This document shows, piece by piece, positions 50,801-62,800 of a stretch of DNA of 64,000 nt. The stretch is taken from assembly GCF_001949145.1 (NCBI RefSeq), contig NW_019091570.1:1-64000 (forward strand), written 5' to 3'. How positions within the stretch are numbered: position 1 is the first letter of the stretch; every line of letters begins with the position of its first letter. Both the position numbers and the translations under genes were made by a program. This DNA comes from Acanthaster planci (Eukaryota; Echinodermata; Asteroidea; Valvatida; Acanthasteridae). The notes below the pieces were generated by a model, which ran no database searches, was not told where the DNA came from, and saw only the letters and a list, made by a program, of their open reading frames with translations.

Positions 50801-53800
50801 AATAATATATTTTGACGGGTTTGGTGCTCGGAATAACAAAAAAATGTGACTAGGTGCAGGAAAAACAAATAAAGACTACGTCTTGGGTTGGAAAGACAAA
50901 AATGCCAAGGAGGAAAGAATTTATATATTTTGATGGGTTGGGATAGATGCTCCTAATAAAAAATGCAGCGATGCTGGGAAAAAATAAAAACCACAAGTGG
51001 TCTAGGTGTGGATAGAAAATAAATGCCGNNNNNNNNNNNNNNNNNNNNNNNNNNNNNNNNNNNNNNNNNNNNNNNNNNNNNNNNNNNNNNNNNNNNNNNN
51101 NNNNNNNNNNNNNNNNNNNNNNNNNNNNNNNNNNNNNNNNNNNNNNNNNNNNNNNNNNNNNNNNNNNNNNNNNNNNNNNNNNNNNNNNNNNNNNNNNNNN
51201 NNNNNNNNNNNNNNNNNNNNNNNNNNNNNNNNNNNNNNNNNNNNNNNNNNNNNNNNNNNNNNNNNNNNNNNNNNNNNNNNNNNNNNNNNNNNNNNNNNNN
51301 NNNNNNNNNNNNNNNNNNNNNNNNNNNNNNNNNNNNNNNNNNNNNNNNNNNNNNNNNNNNNNNNNNNNNNNNNNNNNNNNNNNNNNNNNNNNNNNNNNNN
51401 NNNNNNNNNNNNNNNNNNNNNNNNNNNNNNNNNNNNNNNNNNNNNNNNNNNNNNNNNNNNNNNNNNNNNNNNNNNNNNNNNNNNNNNNNNNNNNNNNNNN
51501 NNNNNNNNNNNNNNNNNNNNNNNNNNNNNNNNNNNNNNNNNNNNNNNNNNNNNNNNNNNNNNNNNNNNNNNNNNNNNNNNNNNNNNNNNNNNNNNNNNNN
51601 NNNNNNNNNNNNNNNTGAAAAAAATGCAGTGGTGCCGGGAAAAAAAATAAAAACCACAAGTGGTCAAGATGTGGATAGAAAATAAATGCTGAGGTTAGGA
51701 AGGATGAATTAATATTATTGGCGGGGGTTGGGTGCCCTGAATAAAAAAATGCAGAGGTGCCGGGAAAATTTTAAAACCACACATGGTCTGCGCTTAGATA
51801 GAAAAGAAGTGCCGAGGAGGGAAGAATTAATATTATTGGCGGGTTGGCTGCTCCGAATAAAAAGAGATGTGGTGCAGAAAAAATTTAACACTTTTCAAAA
51901 TGCTGAGGGGGGGAAAGAATTTTTATTTTTGGTGGGTTGGGTGCTCAGAATAAAATAATTGGGGGGTTGTGTTAGTGAAAAATAATATTAATAAAATTTG
52001 TATTAATAAAAAATAGTATTTGGCAGGTAGGGTGTTAGGAAAAGAAATGCCAAGGCGTGGTGTCAATCAGAAGACGCAACCAAGTCTACTGAAACAACTG
52101 TAATACATGACGGTCGGTCAGCTGTCAATCTTTGGTTGGATGAAAGCTCCTCAGAGACTTTATTTGGAATACTCTCCTGATTTTATTTCCTTGCTATTTT
52201 TATTTTTCTCTTTGTCTGAACAATAATGAATGGCCAGTGAATTCATCCCATAAAAACGGGTCTTCCTTAAATACTTTCTTAAAATTCACTTTATTCCTCA
52301 AAGCTGTTGACCATTGTATGGTACTTAATTACTATCACCGACGATAACATTCCATGATTTCCCCCATCTGTACGAGGTGCACAGCTGCATTTTCGGGTAA
52401 AAAAGGAAATGACATTAGGCGGACAACAGACCGCTTGCATTCGTCATCTACGTTATTGCCTCCGACTGTGAGCTGCTTTGGATATGTCTGGATGAAAACT
52501 TTTCCATGACAGTAAGAGTCGGAAGTTTAAACGTTCACTGTAAACATAAGTTAGTCATTTTGACTAATAAAAGTTATGTGACATTAAAGGTACATTCTTT
52601 ACAGCCCTTTATCTCGTGAACTACATGTCTGATTGGGCTGAAATTTGGTAGATAGCTAGAATGGGAAGTGTTATAGACAGGGTGACATGATGTAAAGGGT
52701 GCGAAGTATAATTCGTTGTATCTCCTAATGTTCGGATACTTGTCATAATGAGGTCGCCCTAAACATCATTGGAGACTTGGGAACTCTTCAATAGATGTTT
52801 GAGTAAAAGAAATCCAAATGAGGTGATGTCCCAAATGAAGTAATGCCCTTTTCTTAAGTAAAAAAGAAGATGCAAAAAAGCCCTTTGTTCTGTGCTTAAG
52901 ACAGACAAAACCTCTAGTTTTATCTATCAAACCAAAAGAGTTTCCCGAAACAGCTTGTCTATTGACAAACACTGTGTGCATCTCGTTTGTAGTTCTTCCA
53001 TTTTTTTTCAAAGACTTAACATTGGGTCATTTTACGTATGCTTTTGACCCTTCCTTGGGGCCAATCCCTTTCAAACCTGGGCCGTAGTTGAAATATCATC
53101 AGAAGATGTGTGCCAAATCATGATGTCACTGTGCCAGCTGTCATGGTGAGACTTCAGGAAAAATGTTCAATTTATTGGTCACTGACACAGCCTACCTTGT
53201 GTGATAGGATCAGTCAACCAACTGCCAACAAATGCTTAGTGAACCATTCTCTGATATTCTCCAAGAATTTTGCCTGGCTTTTGCAGTAACGTCAATGGAG
53301 TTATCTCATTTATAACATCATGTTTTGAAGACTACTGGCTCTAGGACTTCCATTCACTGAGAGAAGTTTATTAACAACCTGTAATCACATCATCCCTGAG
53401 GGAAATGTTGGCTTCTTAATTCTACACCGTACCAACAACCAGGAAATACAATGCTTCATCTAGAACTGTCAAGTTGTGGAAAATCTATACCATATTGACA
53501 GTAGATAACTATAACCACACCATATCAGAACTGTCAACAACAAAAATAAATTCACCTGTTCCATTAATTGCTTTTAATTGTTTCTAGTGAAGCGCATCGA
53601 GACTTTGGTGTGATGCGATGTATAAAAACTGTGTTATTATTATGATTACAATTTCTTGACTGGTCAAATATTTTCAAATTTTTATTTTCTTGCTTGTTGA
53701 TTTTTTTGGTTACTGATCACATAGATTTAAGATGTTGGGTGTCATGATTTTCATAGTTTTATTCCTTCCGTACATATACCTGCAGGAGTGTCCAGATGAT

Positions 53801-56800
53801 GCTGTTCCTAATCTGGCACCATTACCTCCAATGGACGAAGCCTTCCTGAAAAAAATTGATGAGTTGTGTAGATCCATTGAAGGTTGGTATTAAAATTGTA
53901 AGATTTTTGGAATGTGGATACATATGACATGAATATGCATGCTGCCCCTTGACCCTCCACAAGGCACTGCTGTCCCGCCGCCATGTTCGTCCTTCTTTTC
54001 TCAGCGCCTATCGTTTACAGACGTGTCTTTTTTACATTATTGGATTCTCGAGTTCCGCACCTTTCGCGTTTGTGAATTGACTGGATTCCTGTTTTGAAAT
54101 AAAGAGTGATTTCTTATCTCTTGGTAAGAGTGCTTATCCTCATATTTCGTTCCTTGCATGCTGTGTTTTTCTTGTGTTCTTTTCTGCCCCTTTTTTCTGT
54201 GCATCATTTACAGGTTTGGATGTGACCTACTGTGATGTGTAGTGTGTCATGTGGGCATCGCCGTTGCACAGGGTTGGAGGGCCCTTTGTTCATTGTGTGG
54301 TGCGTGCGTTCGAATAATAACTGCCCAATGTAGTACCGGTCTGGCCGTGGAGGGGGGCTTGTTTGGCTGCTCCATTTCCCAAGTCTGAGTAGAAACATAT
54401 GGAGACCGCTAAGAAGATTTTACTTCATGAACCTGCACCTCCATGCCAGCAGCCTCCACCACCACCGAGATGTTGGGCAGACCAGCCTCCGCCTGCAGGT
54501 CGCCCTTTTTGCCAGAGGACAACACCGGTGACTACTCCCATTCGCCTTTGGTGGCCGCTGATCCCGAACTCGTCGGCGGTTTGGGCAGTTTCATTGGGTT
54601 CTGGCGAGAGATCACCGCGGACAGTTGGGTCCGCTCCACCATTGCCCACGGCTATTCCCTCGAGTTCACGAGCTTCTTGCCGTCGGGGATGGTCTTCGGC
54701 TCCACTCCTCCCCATGTGACAAGTCAAAGCGCCTGGCTATGGAGGAGGAGATTACAGCATTGCTACGCAAACGAGCCATCACACCAGTGCATCCAAAACA
54801 GCTATCCACCGGCTTCCTTTCATCATTCTTCCTGACACCCAAGAAAGAACCAGGAAAATGGCGACCAATAATCAATCTGAAACTGATAAACAAGTTCATC
54901 AGGCCCAAACAGTTTCGAATGGAGACTCTGAACGTGGTCCTACCCTCTCTACCAGTCCCGTGTTGGGCCACCTCTATAGACATACGGTATGGATATTTCC
55001 ATATCCCGATACACAAACAGTACCGCAAGTTCCTCCGCTTTGAGTACTGCGGTCAAATCTTCCACTTTCGGGCTCTTCCTTTTGGCCTCTCAACCTCACC
55101 TAGGTTCTTTACCAGAATTGCCAAGACTGTTGCTGCCTCCTTGTGACAGCGCAACATCCTTATCTTTCATTATCTGGACGACTGACTGATCGTCGGCCGC
55201 CTCCCAGACGAAGCAAAAGCTGACACTTCTCTTGTCCTTGACGTCGCGACATGCCTAGGGTTCCTCATCTATTACGACAAGTCGGCCCTTGACCCATCAC
55301 AACGGCCGACCTACCTAGGGGCGATCCTTGATCTCCTCAAAGAAATTGCAGCTCCGACACCCGAACGCATCCTCAGTCTGCAGCAATGACCCTTCAGTTT
55401 TTGCAGTCAGACACACCTCTGGTGCTAGCCTGGCTCCATCTTCTTGGACTAATGGCCAGTTTGCTCGACCTCGTCTCATTGTGTCGTCTGCGGATGCAAC
55501 TACATCTCCTATCTCTGTACCATCCCAAGAGCGACCCGATTTCTACTTTGGTCCCTCTCCCAGCAGATGTCTGCAACCACCTCTGGTGGTGGACCATCAA
55601 TGAGCACCTGTCGGCGAGCCGTTCCTTCGTTCCCCCGAAACCGAACATCACGGTGAGAACAGACGCGTCACTATTTGGATGGAGGGCCTCCCTTCCTCCC
55701 ATTCATGCATCCAACGTTTGGGACTCTTCCTTCCGCAACAAACACATCAACCTACTGGAACTTCAGGCAGTGTTCAATGCCCTTCACCACTTCCAGTGAC
55801 ACCTAGAGGGTCTCTCGGTTCTAATCCAGACCGACAACTCCACAGTGGTAGCGTACGTCAACCACCAAGGCGATACTTGCTCCCCCCAGATTTGCAATCT
55901 TTACATGGCAGATCTTCATGTGGGTGATTGATCACAGGATCACCCTCCAGGCTACTCAGCTGGAACAACCAACAGCATAGCTGACGCTCTCTCTCGGGGT
56001 GCTGTCCGCCCTACGGAGTGGACTCTTCATCCGAGCATGGTCGGTCAGATCTTCGCAGAGATCATGCGTCCCCATGTCGACCTCTTCATATCAGCCGACA
56101 ATGCTCATCTCCTGACCTCTTACTCCAGGTCTCCTCACCCACGAGCTTGGGCGATGGATGGTCTACAGCTTGATTGGTCCGGCCTTCTGGCGTCCCCCCA
56201 ATCTCTCTCACCCCTCGCGTCATATCCAAGAGACATGCTAGATCCTTCTCATCGCCCCGTTCTGGTCTCGACAACCGTCGTTCACGAGATTCACAAGGCT
56301 CTTGGTTCGACATCCACTGATCCTTCCACCCAGGGAGGACATTCTTCACCAACACAGGTCAGGAATCCTCCATCCAGTGCCGAACGATCTTCACTTGATG
56401 TGCTGGACATTGTCCAACGATCATTCAGAGCGTCAGGCCTTTCTGCAGATGCTGCGTCCACGGGGGCATGAGGCCGACTGTCCACATGCAAAATTTACAA
56501 CAGTTGTCTACAACATTTTACTAGATGGTGTGACGACCATAGTTTTTCTCCAACCAAAGCTTCTATTTTTTCTTTCACTCAGGCCTCCAGATTGCCACCA
56601 TCTGTAAGTAGCGGTCAACTTTGGCAGCTATTCCTTCAGGGTTCAGCGATGGATCAACAATCTCTGATAACGCTGCCATCCACCATCTCCTTCGAGGAAT
56701 GTTTGTCGAGCGTCCTCACATCAAACACCTCGTTCTGTCTCAGGACCTCGGGAGCGTCTTACATCCTTTAGCCGGTCCTCCCTTCGAGCCGCTTTCTGAT

Positions 56801-59800
56801 ACACGTGATCTCCAGCTCAGCAACCTCCAGACGTGGCCACGAACTACATGCCCTGTCAACTATTGAAGGTCACATCTGCTAGGAACCGCATGGGGTTTGC
56901 CTTATCCCAGCTATTGAGTTCCTGACAAAGAACCAGACGCCTGACTTCCGGCCTCCAGACATTTCTGTCCCCGACATAGCCTCTCTTTCAGGAGATAACT
57001 CTGACAAGAAATGGTGTCTTGTGGTACTTTGCCAAGACCAAGCAATGCCGGAAACCTGGTTCCAGACTTTTCATCACAACTGCAAAGCCCTTTCATCCAG
57101 CAGCAAAGGACACTAGTGCTCGATGGACAGTCTCAGCCATCATCTTTACGAACCAAGATTGGCCGACTCAGCATGAGGAAACGACTCGTTCTCACGTCAG
57201 AGCCCATGATGTTCGGGCCGCCTCTGCGTCCTGGTCGTACTTCAGAGGCATCTCCCTGGCAGATATATGCCAGACGGCTTGCTGGAGCTCCCCCTCCACC
57301 TTCACCGAGTGCTACCTCAAGGATGTCCTGCAGAGCGAGATGGCTCACGGCACAGCAACCTTGCACTCAGTGGTTGGGACAGCCTCCAGCACCGTCCCAC
57401 ACAAAACAATGAATTCTTCACCATATGGTGAGTGTTCGCTTGGGCAACGCCCGCCTATGTTCTCTGGTAACTACTCTCCTGACGCCGACCTTCCTCCAGG
57501 GTACAGTGCCACTCTGCATATGTACAGTTACGGCCAGAGTAAAGGTTTACACGATACACGATATTGCCTGCGTGTGTGTATAGGGAGTGGAAGACACACT
57601 CTTTATAACGTGTGTGCAAGAACGCAATACAAGCAGTTGCGGTTAGCCCAGATAGACCTCCAAGCCCCAACCAACTCGAACCAATTAACGTCAACCACAA
57701 TGCCCGCATGCATCGCTGAACACAATACACGAATAAGCAGTGCCTCACAGACAATATTTCAGTGTCTTGTGTGAGAACAAAACTGTCCGTGATCGAAACA
57801 AAGATTCAACAACTCCCAACGGAAAGGATCGTCAGTAGCAGCCCAGTGGCTGGATGAACCCCCACACATTTATTTCAATTATTATTTGACTGGTAAAATT
57901 TAACAAAGCTATTTCCGTTGAAGTAGTCACATCACGAAAACAGAAGCTGACAGAATTATTTCCGTAAAATATTAATTTGTACAAGAAAAAGAATATACCC
58001 AATACCTAAATATGATTTTGCAAACATTTTTAAATAATTATTTTTCCTAGCTGCACGATCACGCACACTGATTTTTGGCAGAAAGCAAAGCTGTTATTTC
58101 TTTGAATTTATTGAAACCATTTTGTGCTTGGTGGATTTAATGCAACACGTGGATCTGGTTGACGTCACTGAAATTGTGAAACAATTTTTTTTCATTGGAC
58201 AGGTAACCAACCACCAGATCGACCCTGTGGCTTCAATTGCCGAAAAATACATTCTTTATGCAACCAACCCTGTCTTCATTTTTCTTAAAAAAAATATGAA
58301 AACCTTCAAAATTGTGTGAACAAGGACATAATTTCTCACCAAAATCGTTTCTTACCCAACTGAATTAACCGGACGATAAACGACCAAGCGGTCGGCAAAC
58401 TGGCGTCAAATACACTTATTTATCAGCCCATATTCAGTGCGATCCATGAAAACACACACAGCCTAAAAGGAAGTGTTTGTGTGTCCTGTGTGAGACTGAG
58501 AACAAACATCTGTAAAACTGTCAGTCATCAAAGCAAATGAATTGACAACTGTTTGCTTTGGAAGTATCCACTTCACGGAAAGCTGACAGAATGCTTCTGT
58601 AAAATATAAACTTGTATGAGAACAAATATTATATTCCCAACTACATATCTGTAAATGCAAACATCCTCAAGTACAGTTATACAAATGAATTTTTGGTGGA
58701 CATAATGCGACACGTAATTTGATTGGCCGATGTCAATATCAGTGTGAACAAATTTAGCCACTGGGAATAGACGACCGGCCGACAACTCCCTGGCCTGCGT
58801 TGAGAAAAACCATTCAGTGCTGCTGATTCTTCCTTGAAGTTCCTGGAAGAAATGATAAACTACAGATTTCTGGGTACAAGGAAGCAATTATTCACCCATG
58901 TTTTTCCCCGATTGACCTCACCGGACACGAAACACAACCTTTTTTTTGTCGGCCCTGGTCCTGTGATCCAGCATGATACACGAGAAAACCCAGCAGAAAA
59001 TACTTCGACATCCTGTGTGAGAACACACATCTTCAAAATTATGAACTAGCAACTTTATATGTACGAAAGGATTATTTTTAGTGCCCAGGTCCTACGAACT
59101 CCCAAACATTTGAGAAAAGCGGATAAAAATTCCTGACAATAAACTTCTACGAAAACTATTATCCAATCCTAAAATACACGTTTACCGGCAATGCAAACAT
59201 GAAAAATTTACACAGATTTTAATGCATACGATAAAATGTGAAGTGATGAAAACCTTGTCACTACTAGATCGGGCTTTGTTGCAGGATCTGGCCCAGTCTT
59301 CTGGATAACTGTTTTCGCAAATGATTGGCTTTGCCTAATTTCTTGTCTGCCACATAGTCCGGCGAATTTCATGGAAATTGTAAACCTACTGTCTTGCTTC
59401 AATAAACGAAAAAGCGTTTTTTTGGTTTTTTTTACATTTACATGTTTAATAGAGCATTCAAAATTCCATCGGCCTTTCTTCTCACAGGGAAAACTGTTAA
59501 CTAAATTGCTTACAATCCTTACGGGGCAAGGGAATCAAGAGTATGTGTGCATAGCATGGTTTAGTTTGTGGTATGGAGCCCCTGCTAGTACGCTGTGAAT
59601 GACTTGAGAAACTTCCATGTTCTGGGTATTGAAAGAATTTATAAAAGATACCAGGTTCATACATTCATTGATTCCATTTTTAAATTTCTAGTGATGAAAA
59701 GATATCAGAATTCATGTATTTAATTCAAACCTGTCTCGTTGAAACAAGCACCTTTCACCTAATGATCCAGAGCCACATTTGGGGGTTTTCCTTGTCACCT

Positions 59801-62800
59801 GTTTATTACACTTGACACGGCCAACAGCTGGAATTAGCAAGAATGGAGAAGGGTCCTTTTGCGAATCACTCTTGGAAATTAAACTAATTTTTGGAAATTA
59901 AACTTATTTTAAAACATGAGCTCGATACATGCACACACAAAAAAACAATCAACTTACCAGCAGAACTATTGCCCAAGTTTCTTACATACAGGCCTTTAGA
60001 GTTAAGTTTAGCGTTTACTGTGATAAATAAGAGCTGCACCATTTTTATGAAAGAACTGTCAGCGCTCAACTAATTTTTGTATGCTCAAAATCAGAAATTT
60101 AGGCTAAAGGTCAATTGTAACTTTTTAAGGTGCGGTTTTAAAAGATGTGGCTATAATATATATGCTGTCCTCTCTCTGACTTGCCTTTTTTCATTTAGGA
60201 TTATAAACCCTTGAACTCTTCCTGTGACACGTATGTTCCATACAAATGCCGAAGAACTGGATGAAGCTGCTAGCCCTAGCTTTGGCTTTTATTAGGCAAA
60301 AATGCTTGTTCGATTTTAATGAAATAATTTAAGAGGGAAAAGTATTACAACACAAACTAGCTGAAGAAATTTGTAATAAGATAAGAAATCTGATGGCCGT
60401 AAAAGTAACGATGAACCACTTTCTGAAAATAAAGGAAATACACATATGCTGAAACTCACTGAGTACGTCCACATTATTACACGTACGTGCAACATGGTCT
60501 GGAAATAGTGTTTTTTAGCTGATCACTAAAAATTTTTAAGTCACCGCCCACATCGACCCCTTTCCCCCATCCCTGATTTTTTTCTTTTTTCATGTTTTTA
60601 TTTAAAAGACATCAATCCCACAATTTTTCATCTATCTGTCATTAAACTTGTTTCAATAAACTTACTCAAGTAAAACTAACGCCACACAACATTAGTTCTC
60701 TTTTCATAACAGACAAATTCAGAAATTACAGAAAAGTCCATTTTAAGTGTTTCTTGACTTTGATCCTATATTGTTTTGTCTATGAACCGCCCTGCGCCTC
60801 GGCAATCATCAAGGCTGCTTTTCCTCATGACCCAGCTTGTCACCTAAATGGAAAAAAGATGAACAGATTTGTAAAGAATTGCACATGCTAATTAAACTTA
60901 TTTTAAAACATGAGCTCGATACATGCACACACAAAAAAACAATCAACTTACCAGCAGAACTATTGCCCAAGTTTCTTACATACAGGCCTTGACAAGAGTT
61001 TAAAATGTTCTGAATTAAAATGCATGAAAGTGATAAAAAAGTTTGTTACTGAAAATCATGTTGAAAATAGTCAATATCTGTTTTCAAATTAAAAGCAGTC
61101 TTTTTCCCACCGTTGCCATGACTGAAAAGGCCAAACTTTCCAAAATACATTTACATTTATGAGCAACTAGCGCATGTACGATAGATGACTATTCGCCTGG
61201 GAGTCACGCGGATGATCGCTCATTGAAGTTGTAGTCCTGAGCCACATGTCACTTTGCAAAGGCTTTGTAAAAAGAATACAGATTGATAGCTATTATGTCC
61301 CAAAATCAGCCCTGTGTTAGCCCAATGAAGTATTGCAAAATAATGGGATTGCCGCCGCGCTGTAAAAAATTGTTCACCACATGCCGCCATGATGAATTGC
61401 AACAGATACAACTTGCTCTAGTTCACCTGGTTTCCCACATTTGTGATTTGAGGACCATGTACATAGAAATTGGTGAATATGCAGCGGTGTATAGAAGTCA
61501 TTATTCAAATTGAATTACATGTAATATATATATGTTTTCTTTAGCGAGAATTAAGTCGTGAATGTTTCATTTCAGATAATAGACAAAACACAAAACGCAA
61601 GGACTAAAACAAGTTAAATGTAAGTTGGTCCCACTGCGCTTGATTAGCCATCTATACACTCTGTCTCAGTACCGGGTACCAATCAATAACGGCATCATGC
61701 GGGCCAACGCAGTGTCAAACAAAACTAGGTGTTTATTTTGCAGACTACATTCCCTGGAAATTCTTTTTAGATAGTTGATTATGAGAAGACTCCATAATGG
61801 TGAAACCCGTTCTTCAATTTTTATGCTAGGCCTAGACTACGCCCGTCGCAAAAGACAGTGAAAATCCAGCATTTTTTTCAGTCGGAAACGTGATGCATTG
61901 CCTTTGGTGAGGGTGCCCAGGGAAATGTGGACTTAAGGCGTTCCCTGGCCACTTTCCTCAGGCTCTTAAAAACAAATCTACAAGATTTAAGTTTATGTGA
62001 GGTGCATTTGGCTATCAGAAGTCGATTTTTGACAGGCTTGATTTTTTTAATTGATTCTTTTTTTAATTTATTTTTTGAGGCGAATGTAGTACCGGTGAAA
62101 AGCCCTGAAGCGGCATGGATTAGCATTTATCCAGAGGGAAAGGAAACTCGTATTTAAGGCAAAGCTGGCTCTCCATGCGACAAAGTGAATGAATATCGAA
62201 TCAAATGGCTATAAGTTAAAAATGGTACTTTAATTTATCCTAAAGACTGACATTCTGGCCTTGTTAATGTTTGCAATACATATCGCCTACCCAGCTACAC
62301 GTGCATAATCAATTTTGTGTGACGTCGGGGCTATGCGGGTACGTAATTGGTCAATCGGTGGTACGGTAGTAGTCTGTCCATGTCTGTTCCATGTGGCTTG
62401 TTCTTACACTGTACCACTGATTATTCAGATGAAGGGCCCTGTTCATAGTTAAACCATCGTACATAATATTTGTGAATTTTTCAAAAACATACACGTGATT
62501 GAGTTTTGTTTTAGAGTCTATAAAATTTTGTTACACGACCAGAATTAAATGCTTTGCCAGGAAATCTGCATTTGTTGGGTGGTTCTGACTGATAGGATTT
62601 CTCACTTTCTAGCTTGATTTTTTTTCTGAACTTGCTGATCCAGATAATTATAAACCGATCCAGAAAATGGCAGCGGCGCTTTCGGCAATCCTGTATATCT
62701 CAAATTAAAAGCTTTAAATTTGAAAAAAAAAAGTATCTCCTTCACACAAGGCGGGCGATTAAGTTGTGGATTGTCCGTCCGTAGTCGGAGTTTTGCATCC

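Noticed and set aside
50850-51685. ORFs of 214-269 residues on both strands
   Set aside because: Most of each frame is the n gap; the rest is minisatellite.
54425-54727. Minus-strand ORFs over the DIRS region (54.4-56.5 kb)
   Set aside because: Shadows of the plus-strand RT and RNase H frames; no motif.
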